18,411 nucleotides of DNA from an uncultured Oscillospiraceae bacterium. GTDB taxonomy: Bacteria > Bacillota > Clostridia > Oscillospirales > Ruminococcaceae. The translations under genes were made by a program, and so were the position numbers. Positions 7,480 to 15,311 of the stretch are shown in pieces. The notes under the pieces were generated by a model that saw only the letters and a list, made by a program, of their open reading frames with translations, was not told the DNA's origin and searched no databases. The DNA lies in NCBI GenBank assembly GCA_900553955.1, contig USFO01000020.1, positions 1 to 18,411 of the forward strand, given 5' to 3'. Numbering within the stretch: the first letter of the stretch is position 1; every line of letters starts with the position of its first letter.

Positions 7480-7490
7480 AAAGGCGGTGA
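7480..7490 (+). promoter_or_regulatory. Ribosome binding site deciding the ABC-F start
   Basis: AAAGGCGGTGA, one base off the ideal AAAGGAGGTGA, lies 7 bases before GTG 7498. The ATG at 7474 has no such site and would sit almost at the predicted transcript 5' end. Confidence 0.7.
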
Positions 7491-7497
7491 AAAAGCC

Positions 7498-9402
7498 GTG
7501 ATACTTGAAATAACAGGTCTCAATAAAAGCTTCGGGGCAAAAACCGTCCTCTCTGACCTTGACCTTAAAATTGAAGACAGCGACCGCATAGGTCTTATCG
7601 GCGAAAACGGCGCGGGTAAATCGACCCTGCTCAATATAATAGTCGGCGATATGGATTATGACGGCGGAACAATAGCCCGGGGCAGCGGCAAGCGCATAGG
7701 CTTCCTCCGGCAGGACAGCGGACTTGCCCTCGGCGGAACCATAATTTCGGAGATGCGCTCCGTTTTTGCCTCCGTGCTCAAATCCGAGGAGCGCCTGCAT
7801 GAGCTTGAGCACCGTATGGCAAGCCTTGAGCACGGCTCCGGCGAATATGCGGAGCTTTCCACAGAGTATGAGCACGAGAAAAGCCGCTTTGAAGCTGCGG
7901 ACGGCTATAATATAAATGTAAAAATAAATACCGTGCTCACGGGCATGGGCTTTAGCTCCTTTGACCCGGAAACACCGGTGGAACGGCTCTCCGGCGGCGA
8001 ACGCACCCGCCTTGCCCTTGCAAAGCTGCTGCTTGAGGATCCGGATCTGCTTATGCTTGACGAGCCGACCAACCACCTCGACTTCAAAACCCTCGGCTGG
8101 CTGGAGGACTATCTTTCCACCTACAAGGGAGCGATTTTGACCGTTTCCCATGACCGGTATTTCCTTGATAAAATCGTGAATACGGTCTGCGAAATGGAGA
8201 ACAGAACCCTTGTTCGCTACAACGCCGGATATACGAAATATCTGGATTTGAAGGCGGCGCGCCTTGCCCGGATGCAAAAGGAATACGACCGCCAAATGCG
8301 CGAAATCGCGGAGCTTGAGGACTTCATCGCCCGCAACAAGGTGCGCGCCTCCACCACAAAGCGCGCCCACAGCCGGGAAATGGAGCTTGAGCGTATGGAG
8401 ATGAAGGAACGCCCCACTCCGCCGCCGAAGCCGCCGAAATTCCGCTTCTCCTACGAGCGCGAGCCGGTAAAGGACGTGCTCACGGTGGAAAAGCTCCGGC
8501 TTGAGGTGGGGGACGGTTCGGAGCAAAAGCTACTCTGCCCAAGCGTGGATTTAACCGTTCGCCGTGGTGAAAAAATCGCCCTTGTGGGAATGAACGGCGT
8601 GGGAAAAAGTACCTTTATCAAGACTATACTCGGAATTTTGCCCCACACAACCGGAATAATCGAGTGGGGGCGGAACGTTCGTGCGGGATATTACGACCAG
8701 CACAATAGCTATCTTAATCCGAACAAAACCGTTTTGGATGAGCTTTGGGATATGTTCCCACGTTCCGATGAGCTTACTCTGCGCTCCGCACTCGGCAGAG
8801 CGCGGATAACCGGCGACAACGTGTTCAAAAAAGTCGGCGTTCTCTCCGGCGGAGAAAAGGCGCGCCTCAGCTTTGCGGCGCTCACCCTAAAGGATTCGAA
8901 CGTGCTTGTTCTTGACGAACCTTCGAACCACATGGATATTTCCTGCAAGGAAGCCCTTGACGAAGCGCTCCGGGAATTCACCGGAACAATAATTATGGTC
9001 AGCCACGACCGCTACCTGCTCAACCGGGTGCCCACCCGCATTATAGAAATGTTCCCGGATAGGCTGGCGAGCTATGACGGCGTTTACGACGACTACCTCC
9101 GCTTAAAGGAGGAGGCTCCCGCCGCCGTCAAGGAGGAGAAGAAGGCTTCACAGAACGAAACGGCGTACTACCGCACCAAGCAGCAAAAGAGCGAGGACGC
9201 AAAGCGCCGCAGCCGCATAAAGGCGGTGGAAAACGAAATCGCCGAGGCGGATGACCGCCTTGCCGCCATAGAAAATGAGATGACTTTGCCGGAAATCTGC
9301 GCCGACTACGAGAAAATGACGGCGCTCTGTGCGGAAATGGAGCAGCTTAAAGACAAGCAGAATGCCCTTATGGACGAATGGACGGAGCTTACGGAGGAGT
9401 AA
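7498..9402 (+). CDS. ABC-F family ATP-binding protein (YdiF/Uup-type translation factor)
   Basis: A 634-residue soluble protein with two fused ABC domains and no membrane part, the ABC-F layout. These bind the ribosomal E site and affect translation rather than transport. Domain 1 has Walker A GENGAGKS (35-42), signature LSGGE (164-168), Walker B LLMLDEP (184-190) and switch VSHDR (216-220). The interdomain tRNA-contact linker covers about 235-325 with a Pro-rich turn (PTPPPKPPK). Domain 2 has GMNGVGKS (364-371), LSGGE (449-453), VLVLDEP (469-475) and VSHDR (501-505). A charged coiled-coil tail (about 535-634) follows, as in YdiF/Uup. The linker is not extended as in antibiotic-resistance ABC-Fs, so a housekeeping role is more likely. 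Two tiny membrane-protein genes follow at 2-base spacings. Confidence 0.93.
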   Translation: MILEITGLNKSFGAKTVLSDLDLKIEDSDRIGLIGENGAGKSTLLNIIVGDMDYDGGTIARGSGKRIGFLRQDSGLALGGTIISEMRSVFASVLKSEERLHELEHRMASLEHGSGEYAELSTEYEHEKSRFEAADGYNINVKINTVLTGMGFSSFDPETPVERLSGGERTRLALAKLLLEDPDLLMLDEPTNHLDFKTLGWLEDYLSTYKGAILTVSHDRYFLDKIVNTVCEMENRTLVRYNAGYTKYLDLKAARLARMQKEYDRQMREIAELEDFIARNKVRASTTKRAHSREMELERMEMKERPTPPPKPPKFRFSYEREPVKDVLTVEKLRLEVGDGSEQKLLCPSVDLTVRRGEKIALVGMNGVGKSTFIKTILGILPHTTGIIEWGRNVRAGYYDQHNSYLNPNKTVLDELWDMFPRSDELTLRSALGRARITGDNVFKKVGVLSGGEKARLSFAALTLKDSNVLVLDEPSNHMDISCKEALDEALREFTGTIIMVSHDRYLLNRVPTRIIEMFPDRLASYDGVYDDYLRLKEEAPAAVKEEKKASQNETAYYRTKQQKSEDAKRRSRIKAVENEIAEADDRLAAIENEMTLPEICADYEKMTALCAEMEQLKDKQNALMDEWTELTEE

Positions 9403-9404
9403 CC

Positions 9405-9692
9405 GTGGAAAATATTGTGCTTATAATAGCCCTCTGTGCGTCTTTTCTTTTTGCAATGGCGGCCGGGTACCTTCGCTTCCGCTACGAGAGGAAAAAAGAT
9501 AGAATAGTTGCAGCGGTATTTTCATTGATTTTTGCTCTGCTCTGTTTGGTTGGAATTATTATCAGCAAGCTGAATAAGCCGGACAGCTGCGAAAATTACG
9601 ATAAAGCAAACTCAATTTACAGCGAAATGCAGCGGCTTAAAGAAGAACAGTTCGCCGCGCCTTACGAACCGGCGGAAACTACGGAGGAATAA
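9405..9692 (+). CDS. Small two-helix membrane protein (tandem paralogue 1)
   Basis: A 95-residue protein from GTG 9405, two bases after the ABC-F stop, with GGAGGAG just upstream inside the end of that gene, so translation is probably coupled. Two hydrophobic segments (about residues 4-20 and 32-50) are joined by a short basic loop (RFRYERKKDR). A soluble acidic tail of about 45 residues ends in EPAETTEE. It aligns by eye with the next gene across both helices (shared CAS, A-G, IFAxLCxVGII). No known family is recognised. Confidence 0.75.
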   Translation: MENIVLIIALCASFLFAMAAGYLRFRYERKKDRIVAAVFSLIFALLCLVGIIISKLNKPDSCENYDKANSIYSEMQRLKEEQFAAPYEPAETTEE

Positions 9693-9694
9693 TC

Positions 9695-9883
9695 ATGGAC
9701 AATATGGATACAAGAACACTTATCATTCTTTGCGCGTCGCTTTTTTCGGCGATTGCCGGCGGCTTTTTTGCTCACCATGCGAAAAAGACCGAAAAATTCG
9801 CCATGCTTGTAATTTCGGTGATTTTTGCGGTGCTCTGCTTCGTGGGGATAATCCTTGCGGTGCTGTCGATGATATTCAGATAA
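9695..9883 (+). CDS. Small two-helix membrane protein (tandem paralogue 2)
   Basis: A 62-residue protein from ATG 9695, two bases after the previous stop, with GGAGGA upstream. It has two membrane helices (about 8-25 and 36-60) around a basic loop (HHAKKTEK) and no C-terminal tail, unlike its neighbour. It looks like a duplicate of the preceding gene. It is the last gene of the ABC-F operon, ending 31 bases before the terminator. Function unknown. Confidence 0.75.
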   Translation: MDNMDTRTLIILCASLFSAIAGGFFAHHAKKTEKFAMLVISVIFAVLCFVGIILAVLSMIFR

Positions 9884-9914
9884 AAACGCCGCTAAAAACG
9901 GCGCTTGCGTTGCG

Positions 9915-9943
9915 AAACAGTCTGGCTTGCCCGGACTGTTTTT
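9915..9943 (+). terminator. Terminator of the ABC-F operon
   Basis: Stem AAACAGTC/GACTGTTT extended by TGG/CCG pairs, followed by T5. A second hairpin (CGCCG/CGGCG, 9887-9903) without a T-run sits just before it. Confidence 0.8.
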
Positions 9944-9974
9944 CTTTGTAAAATAAAATTTCGCCCGCCGCAGC

Positions 9975-10006
9975 AAAAAAGCCTTGCGGCTTATTTCCGC
10001 AAGGCT
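9975..10006 (-). terminator. Terminator of the protease-phosphatase-YjbR operon
   Basis: Perfect 10-bp stem AGCCTTGCGG/CCGCAAGGCT (9980-9989 with 9997-10006). On the minus strand it is followed by T6. Confidence 0.8.
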
Positions 10007-10019
10007 CGGTCTGCCGAAG

Positions 10020-10044
10020 AAATCCCGCATAGCCGGGATTTTTT
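10020..10044 (+). terminator. Second plus-direction terminator
   Basis: Stem AAATCCCG/CGGGATTT with loop CATAGC, then T6 on the plus strand. It lies beyond the minus-strand terminator, so the two directions interleave. The minus-strand T-run is weak. Confidence 0.65.
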
Positions 10045-10087
10045 GCTTCTGTGCATAGATATATATTTTTGAGAAAGAATATTCTAA

Positions 10088-10498
10088 CTAAAGAAATCTA
10101 TCGGGGCGTCTTTCGTTTCGGCTTGGCTTTTTGACGGCTTTTCTTTTTGCGGTTTCGCAAAAGCTTATGTCCAGAAGCATTTTTATGTCGCTCTCCGGCA
10201 CGCTGCCGTCAAGGGCGGCGGTTATCCAGTATTCCTTGTTCATGTGGTATGCGGGAAAAAATCCGTTTTGTCCGCAGAGCGACCCTCCCACAATGGGACC
10301 GCATTTCAAATTGACGGCGCAGAGCGTTCCGCCGCCGGGAATACCGAGGCTGCTTTTGGGAACATCCATTATAAGGGCGAACCACTTTTTGTTATCGCCG
10401 TGGCGAAATACCTCGGAGGACGGGGTGCTGTCCCAAGGGTAGTCCGGGCGAACCCCGTATGTGTCGAAAATGTATTCCTCAAGCTCCGAGCGCGTCAT
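10088..10498 (-). CDS. MmcQ/YjbR family protein
   Basis: A 136-residue protein with the YjbR/CyaY-like fold markers: YPWDS at 20-24, VFRHGDNKKWFALIM (30-44), NLKC (63-66) and FPAYHMNKEYWITAALD (81-97), ending in a basic tail (KRKAVKKPSRNERRPD). Family members are small cytosolic proteins often called DNA-binding, with no settled biochemical role. ATG 10498 is preceded by GGAGGTG. It is 23 bases downstream of the phosphatase gene and probably the last gene of the protease operon. The basic tail may be specific to this copy. Confidence 0.88.
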   Translation of the reverse strand: MTRSELEEYIFDTYGVRPDYPWDSTPSSEVFRHGDNKKWFALIMDVPKSSLGIPGGGTLCAVNLKCGPIVGGSLCGQNGFFPAYHMNKEYWITAALDGSVPESDIKMLLDISFCETAKRKAVKKPSRNERRPDRFL

Positions 10499-10521
10499 AA
10501 CGCACCTCCGTATGTGATATT

Positions 10522-11196
10522 TTACGCATAAAATTCTGCCATATCATCAAGCCTTATGCAGCCAAGCCTGCCGTCGTATGCAGCGCCGCAGTCGATTGCG
10601 ATATGGTTGTTTCCGCGCCAAATTTTTCCGCAGAACGACTCGTCAATTAAATTCGTCGGCGTGTGCCCGGTCACGATAACCGTGCGTTTATAGTAGAGAA
10701 CCTCGTATTCCGGTTCGCCCCACAAAAAATTGTCCTCGCAAAGCTCCTTTTTGTGAAGCATGCGCCGTTTTTCCGGAACGGTGTGCGCCAAAAAATACTT
10801 CTGCCCGGAAATTTCTTCTTCGGTGAAGCAGGGGAGGGAGTCAAGATATTGCAGCAGCCAATGTTGCTTTTGCGGGCTCATACAAATGAACTCGCGAGCG
10901 GTGGAAGCACCGCCGTGGCGAAGCCATTCTTCAAATTCAGGCGGAAGCTTTTCACCGGACGAGAGCGAATCGGAATACAGTTTAAGCATTTCTTCCGCAG
11001 TGCGCTCATGGTTCCCGCAAAGTAAAATAACATTTTGCCTGCGAGCAATATCCTCGATTATCTTTATTCCTTGCGGTCCGCGGTCAAGCACATCGCCGAG
11101 GACATAGAGTGTGTCCTCAGCACGCAAATCTATCTTTTCGAGCATATGAATGTACTTGTCATAGCAGCCGTGAATATCAGAAATTACATACTTCAT
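10522..11196 (-). CDS. PPP-family metallophosphoesterase (Ser/Thr phosphatase-like)
   Basis: A 224-residue calcineurin-like phosphatase with the full two-metal signature: DIHG (7-10), GDVLDRG (34-40), GNHE (61-64), a His in FLAHT (138) and GHTP (177-180). This is the layout of bacterial PPP protein phosphatases and of symmetrical Ap4A hydrolases, so the substrate may be a phosphoprotein or a dinucleotide; the length fits either. ATG 11196 is chosen because AGGAGA lies just upstream; an earlier in-frame Met has no such site and the DIHG motif would be unusually far in. Its first 20 bases overlap the end of the AAA+ protease gene in another frame, with the ribosome binding site inside that gene. 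This suggests translational coupling and a shared task. Confidence 0.9.
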   Translation of the reverse strand: MKYVISDIHGCYDKYIHMLEKIDLRAEDTLYVLGDVLDRGPQGIKIIEDIARRQNVILLCGNHERTAEEMLKLYSDSLSSGEKLPPEFEEWLRHGGASTAREFICMSPQKQHWLLQYLDSLPCFTEEEISGQKYFLAHTVPEKRRMLHKKELCEDNFLWGEPEYEVLYYKRTVIVTGHTPTNLIDESFCGKIWRGNNHIAIDCGAAYDGRLGCIRLDDMAEFYA

Positions 11197-12514
11197 CGTT
11201 TTCTCCTGAATAGGTATTAAGCAGCGGACTAACAAAGTTTGCGTTTATGACGGTGATGCTTTTGCGAATCTTTTGAATATCAGAATGGAGCAGGTAGCCT
11301 TTTTTGCTAAGAGCGGACGCGGCTTTTTCAAGAAATTCACGATTCTTGATAAGCAGTTCGCGCGCAATTCGCATATAACGCTCTAATTCTGCACGAACAA
11401 CATAGTCCGCACTTCTTTGTGCGGTTGGGTTTGAAAGGAATTTATAACCATATATCTCCAGAAAACCGATTCCGTATGAACCGTTCTCAATCATGTCGCG
11501 TATATTTTCATACGCTTTTCTAAAGTCGGAATAGCATCCTTTAGAGCAATCTTCGGGGAACAGAATATCGGTGGCGGCTTTTCCGGCAAGGCTTATGATG
11601 ATTCTGTCTTTATTGTTGCGCTGATTTTTGCAGTAGTGCGTAAAGCCGGATCCGTCATCATCATACTCGTGACATTGTATTGATGCAAAACCCACGCTTT
11701 CGGGAACGAGAACCTCGGAAGCTACAATATGTCCGGCTTCGTGCACGGATATACGCCGCAAGTTTTCTTCGGAAAAGGATTCTATATTTCCGCAAAAGTT
11801 ATACGAACTTTGAATTACGGCACTCACAATGTCGCTCATGGCGATACAATCTCTTCTGGCAAACGCTGCATTTGCGGCGGCACTGTTTATTACGGATTCA
11901 AGCTCCGCGCAAGAATCGTAGGCAATCATTTTTGAAACATCATCCAGATTTACATCTGAGGCAAGCTTTTTTCCGGCAAGATAATGTTTTACTATCTCTG
12001 CGGAATCTTTTGTATTAGGGACATTAAATGTTATTTTGCAGTCGAATCTGCCCGCACGCAGCAGCGATTCTGGTAGAGGATCAATATTATTTGCCGTTGC
12101 AATAACAAATACATCGGTTCCTTTTATATTGTCAAAAGCACTTTGCACTGCGGAATATTCCGGAGTGCTTCTGTTATGGTCGTCATCATTTACATCGGAA
12201 AATTTATCAAGGTCATCAAGGAACACTATACAGGGGGCTTGCTTTTTTGCTTTCTCAAATGTATTGGAAATTTCAGGTATAAATTCGGAATCATTTTTGT
12301 CGTGTCGAATTGTAAAGCTTGGCAAATCGCTTTCTTCGATGAAGCATTTTGCTACAAGCGTTTTGCCGAGACCGGGCTCGCCATAGAGCAGCACACCGCT
12401 TATGGGTTTTGCGCCGAGTGCTATATAGCACTCTTTGTTTTTGAGCATATCGCATATCTTAATAAGCTTGTTCTTGATTGAATCATATCCGATAATTTTG
12501 TCAAATGCAGTCAT
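11177..12514 (-). CDS. Soluble FtsH-like AAA+ zinc metalloprotease
   Basis: A 445-residue protein joining an AAA+ ATPase to an M41-type peptidase, as in FtsH, but with no N-terminal membrane segments. Visible motifs are Walker A GEPGLGKT (45-52), Walker B IVFLDD (96-101), the second region of homology LLRAGRFD (151-158), the zinc-binding HEAGH (258-262) and a plausible third ligand Asp330 in YSDFRKAYENIRDM, matching the conserved Asp region of FtsH. The usual aromatic pore-loop motif is not obvious. The expected activity is ATP-driven unfolding and degradation of protein in the cytosol; substrates are unknown. ATG 12514 has a modest AGGA site. It is first in an operon with the overlapping phosphatase, under a promoter with a palindrome at its start point. 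A+T content is higher than in the left half of the window. Confidence 0.88.
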   Translation of the reverse strand: MTAFDKIIGYDSIKNKLIKICDMLKNKECYIALGAKPISGVLLYGEPGLGKTLVAKCFIEESDLPSFTIRHDKNDSEFIPEISNTFEKAKKQAPCIVFLDDLDKFSDVNDDDHNRSTPEYSAVQSAFDNIKGTDVFVIATANNIDPLPESLLRAGRFDCKITFNVPNTKDSAEIVKHYLAGKKLASDVNLDDVSKMIAYDSCAELESVINSAAANAAFARRDCIAMSDIVSAVIQSSYNFCGNIESFSEENLRRISVHEAGHIVASEVLVPESVGFASIQCHEYDDDGSGFTHYCKNQRNNKDRIIISLAGKAATDILFPEDCSKGCYSDFRKAYENIRDMIENGSYGIGFLEIYGYKFLSNPTAQRSADYVVRAELERYMRIARELLIKNREFLEKAASALSKKGYLLHSDIQKIRKSITVINANFVSPLLNTYSGENDEVCNF

Positions 12515-12591
12515 TGTATTTCCTACACAGCTATTTTTAAGACAGATGTAAACAAATAAGTTACATAAATTATATTATTAAAATCTTTTCT

Positions 12592-12603
12592 ACAAACGTT
12601 TGT
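12592..12603. promoter_or_regulatory. Palindrome at the transcription start of the protease operon (candidate operator)
   Basis: ACAAACGTTTGT, a perfect 12-bp palindrome with a central CG, lies about 6 bases downstream of the -10 box, covering the predicted start point. The form suits LacI/GalR-type repressors, but it does not match the CcpA cre consensus. Confidence 0.5.
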
Positions 12604-12609
12604 GCAATG

Positions 12610-12638
12610 ATTATAACGCGCTTTTTTCAAAAAGTCAG
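12610..12638 (-). promoter_or_regulatory. Promoter of the AAA+ protease operon
   Basis: Minus-strand CTGACT (12633-12638), 17-base spacer, TATAAT (12610-12615). A second, weaker option is TTGAAT-16-TATACT (12698-12725), overlapping the end of the upstream gene. No clear terminator separates that gene from this promoter in 12515-12713. Confidence 0.65.
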
Positions 12639-12713
12639 ATAATTTTGCCTGTTAAATAAAAAATATTTGTCGCTCAGCCGCTTGCTTTGTAAATTATAGT
12701 ATATAAATGCCAA

Positions 12714-13274
12714 TTACAGATTCAAATAACGGTTTAGCTCCTCGACTATTGATCCTTTCCAATATTCATAGTCGGGGTAATTTTTCGGGAACAGAGAAGA
12801 AATCTCCGGCTTTGGCAAAGCGCAGTTATGCCTTATGACATAATCTATGGCGTAGGCATATTCCTGAACAAACGCCTGCTCATCCATGCAGGCTATCATG
12901 GGGCATACCAAATCTGCGATTTGCCATACTTGTTTGAAAATTTGTTCAGCGTCTGCCTCGACGGCGCCAAGGTTTTGCATCCGCTCGAACACTTCCTGCG
13001 GTGTTTCTGCATATCCTGTGAAAATCAGATATTTGTATCTTTCGGTGGGGAGCTTCTTGTATTTTTCGCCGTCGCTTTTATAAACAAGTCGCGAAATATG
13101 TTCAAAGTAGTTCGCGGTAACAAACACCTGAGTCATATAATCATCGCTGTCAATGGTATAAGTGAAGCACTTCAGCAACGAAAAAATTGCGTGAACGCTG
13201 CTGTTAAGAGCTTCACTTTTTACTGCTTTGTACGATGTTGGAATTTGCCCGTAGTGCAAGTCGGAGTACTTCAT
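12714..13274 (-). CDS. Hypothetical protein, 186 aa (last gene of the unknown operon)
   Basis: A soluble, largely alpha-helical protein that I do not recognise. It has no signal peptide or membrane segment. It is rich in aromatic residues (FEHISRLVY, ERYKYLIFTGY, PKNYPDYEYWKGSIVEEL) with a Cys pair in the middle (DLVCPMIACMDEQ). ATG 13274 has AAAGGAG 6 bases upstream. It sits 26 bases after the 342-residue gene on the same strand and is probably co-transcribed. Nothing in the sequence points to an enzymatic motif. Confidence 0.75.
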   Translation of the reverse strand: MKYSDLHYGQIPTSYKAVKSEALNSSVHAIFSLLKCFTYTIDSDDYMTQVFVTANYFEHISRLVYKSDGEKYKKLPTERYKYLIFTGYAETPQEVFERMQNLGAVEADAEQIFKQVWQIADLVCPMIACMDEQAFVQEYAYAIDYVIRHNCALPKPEISSLFPKNYPDYEYWKGSIVEELNRYLNL

Positions 13275-13300
13275 TTTACGCTCCTTTGTGTTAGATTTTA

Positions 13301-14329
13301 TTATTCGGAAGCAGACAATCCTGCCAGAACCATTCCGGCTTCCGTATAACCAAGAGGTATTGAATCTGCAGCATAACCTGCGGTTATTATCTGGTGATAA
13401 GCTTTTGCGAAAAGCTCAAGGTCAATTTCGCCTTTAAGGCAGTTGCTCAGTGCAATCAAAGTTTTCTGCTTACCGGTAAGCTTTTTTGGGTAAAATTCAA
13501 GATCCATATAATTATCCATACACTCGAAGTAGCTATTTTCTGCTTCGCTCAGAAAATAGCCATTATAACACATATCCGAGCTGTCTCCGTTTTTGCGAAG
13601 GCTGTCAACAGCCCCTTCGGCTTTAGCATAGTTATTTGGAATTTCATTCAGAACAAGCGGTCCCCCGCAAAAGCTTTTAACGCTTGGATACTCCGGGTTC
13701 CAAACGATGTCGCCCTTGTGAAACGGCGTAGGAAAGTCGAAGCACAGACCATCAAGAACGCGTTCATATATATCGCGATCTTCTTCGTTTTCAAACCGCA
13801 TTAACATAAGCTTCATAATTTCAAAAGACGGTGAAAGGTACATATGTTGCTCTGACTCCGGATTGTCGAGCTGCATTTTTGTGCATCTGATATACAGCAC
13901 ATCATCGTCTTCGTCGGGTTTCAGCTCCGGCTCATATAAAGCATCGAAGCGGGAGAAAATCGTGCCATAATCACCGGCGTCAAAGCCACCGTCGTACTGA
14001 TATTCAAAGCGATAAACCGATTTTTCGCCGTTACCGCCTGCTATGCCATAGCTTTCATCGCAAAATTCACGGATAAGCCTGTCCTCAAGCTCCATATACT
14101 TTTTTAAGAAGGCATGCAGGCTCTTTTGCGGAACGGTATTAAAACGTTCCGCAATTTCACAGTCGGGCATAGTTTCTATGAGGTCCTTCCATGCCGCGTG
14201 CTTTTCGCTGATGGGCGCGCTGTGGCACTGATAAATCAGCCAAGCCGCTTCAAGGGAACTGAATTCGTATCCCATGTCTTTAAGGTGCTTCCTCACGACG
14301 CCGGAATTTATAAATCTAAATATATCCAT
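13301..14329 (-). CDS. Hypothetical protein, 342 aa, conserved clostridial type
   Basis: A cytosolic, acidic protein. The N-terminal part (MDIFRFINSGVVRKHLKDMGYEF, then LEAAWLIYQC) reads like a helical domain I have seen in unnamed clostridial proteins. A central stretch is very rich in Asp and Glu (LKPDEDDDVLYIRC). FHKGDIVW with GGPLVL resembles a short beta-barrel-like motif. The C-terminal region is helical. There are no catalytic signatures I can name. ATG 14329 has GGAGGA 6 bases upstream. It lies 11 bases from the gene upstream and 26 from the gene downstream, so it is firmly within one operon. Confidence 0.78.
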   Translation of the reverse strand: MDIFRFINSGVVRKHLKDMGYEFSSLEAAWLIYQCHSAPISEKHAAWKDLIETMPDCEIAERFNTVPQKSLHAFLKKYMELEDRLIREFCDESYGIAGGNGEKSVYRFEYQYDGGFDAGDYGTIFSRFDALYEPELKPDEDDDVLYIRCTKMQLDNPESEQHMYLSPSFEIMKLMLMRFENEEDRDIYERVLDGLCFDFPTPFHKGDIVWNPEYPSVKSFCGGPLVLNEIPNNYAKAEGAVDSLRKNGDSSDMCYNGYFLSEAENSYFECMDNYMDLEFYPKKLTGKQKTLIALSNCLKGEIDLELFAKAYHQIITAGYAADSIPLGYTEAGMVLAGLSASE

Positions 14330-14340
14330 AGTTTTTCCTC

Positions 14341-14727
14341 CTACATGTTGTCACGGGTGTATTTGTAATGATTTGAACCGTCGGGTTTAATTCGAATTGC
14401 TTTTAACTCGTCATTTGTTACAAGCTCAAACGCTTCGATGATTTTGCAAAGAACATTTTCTTTGTTGATATTCGGATTTAGGAAAATGGTTGCCTTTCCA
14501 TTCCGAATTTCGACCCGTCCGCGCGGGTAGTAATTGAACGGGCGACCTTCCGTAATGCTGCGGTTTAGGTACTCCCACTCTGCTTTGTGATTAAAGTTTT
14601 CTCCGGATTTTGAGCTGAAAATTGCTTGTGCTTTAGGATTTCCGTCGCCGTCGCATTCGACGGAAATGATAATAAGTTCAACGGCTTCTGCATCGGAATC
14701 CTTGCACCAGAAGATTTCCTTCCTCAT
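14341..14727 (-). CDS. Hypothetical protein, 128 aa
   Basis: A small soluble protein of mixed alpha/beta pattern: IFWCKDSDAEAVELIIISVEC, then HKAEWEYLNRSITEGRPFNYYP, and a C-terminal FELVTNDELKAIRIKPDGSNHYKY. I do not recognise the family. ATG 14727 lies 9 bases past the upstream stop, and the nearest purine-rich site (GAGGA) is 13 bases away, longer than ideal, so it may depend on translational coupling. It sits in the middle of the operon. Confidence 0.7.
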   Translation of the reverse strand: MRKEIFWCKDSDAEAVELIIISVECDGDGNPKAQAIFSSKSGENFNHKAEWEYLNRSITEGRPFNYYPRGRVEIRNGKATIFLNPNINKENVLCKIIEAFELVTNDELKAIRIKPDGSNHYKYTRDNM

Positions 14728-14736
14728 AAAAACGTA

Positions 14737-15258
14737 TTAGTCCTCTTTCGGCCAGCCCTGAACCCAATAAATACAGGACACAATACATCCGATTTTGATT
14801 TCTGCGCCGTCAGCGAATTCCGGGTGCAGCACAGCGTCATATTCGCCGCCGAGGCAGGAAATTGAAAAGAGCACATCGTCTTCATCAAAGCCGTACCGAA
14901 CAGCGTCGCTATAGGTTTTTGTAACTCTGCCGCTCATAATGATTTGCGGAGATGGCGCAAAGCCTTCGCTGCCCGAGGCGGAGAACAACCCGGCAGGAAT
15001 TATTGATTCTGCCGCCATGGCGGAATGCTCGTCTGAATTTTCATACTCTTCTTCGTTCGGATAAACATTCGGCGTGTCCGCACATTCAAAAATCAGCTCA
15101 AAATCTTGCTCTTCGCCGAAGGTTATATCCTCGGGAAGAATGTCCTGCGTTTCAATCGGAATAGGTAACGCGGCGCTTTCTCCGTAAACGGTGGCTTCCA
15201 GAATACCGCAGCCGCTTTCATCGGGTACAGAAACCCACTTGTTGGGCTTAACAGTCAT
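14737..15258 (-). CDS. Hypothetical protein, 173 aa, acidic
   Basis: A soluble, strongly acidic protein that I do not recognise. The N-terminal beta-rich part (NKWVSVPDESGCGILEATVYGE) is followed by an acidic low-complexity stretch (YPNEEEYENSDEHSA). The C-terminal part (VTKTYSDAVRYGFDEDDVLFSISCLGGEYDAVLHPEF) ends in VSCIYWVQGWPKED. ATG 15258 is preferred over a GTG at 15273 because AAGGTGA sits about 5 bases before the ATG. It has its own -10 box and a perfect palindrome upstream, so the last four genes may also be expressed independently of the riboswitch. Confidence 0.72.
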   Translation of the reverse strand: MTVKPNKWVSVPDESGCGILEATVYGESAALPIPIETQDILPEDITFGEEQDFELIFECADTPNVYPNEEEYENSDEHSAMAAESIIPAGLFSASGSEGFAPSPQIIMSGRVTKTYSDAVRYGFDEDDVLFSISCLGGEYDAVLHPEFADGAEIKIGCIVSCIYWVQGWPKED

Positions 15259-15295
15259 ATTTATCACCTTCACTTATCTCTATTTTAGGGATTAA

Positions 15296-15301
15296 ATTAT
15301 A
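15296..15301 (-). promoter_or_regulatory. -10 box of an internal promoter
   Basis: Minus-strand TATAAT about 38 bases before ATG 15258. The -35 position (15319-15324) reads CAAATT, a poor match, and falls inside the palindrome at 15312-15329, so the promoter may need an activator there. Confidence 0.5.
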
Positions 15302-15311
15302 CATTACACAG

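Noticed and set aside
7393..8526. Long open frame (377 codons) on the minus strand opposite the ABC-F gene
   Set aside because: No ribosome binding site, no family features, and it lies wholly antisense to a gene with complete ABC motifs. It is a by-product of codon bias.
9662..10030. Minus-strand open frame (122 codons) between the two operons
   Set aside because: It crosses several terminators and overlaps the small membrane-protein genes; the sequence is basic and low in protein-like pattern.
12592..12603. Palindrome as a CcpA cre site
   Set aside because: Only the central CG and the inner A/T positions fit; the required outer TG and CA are absent.
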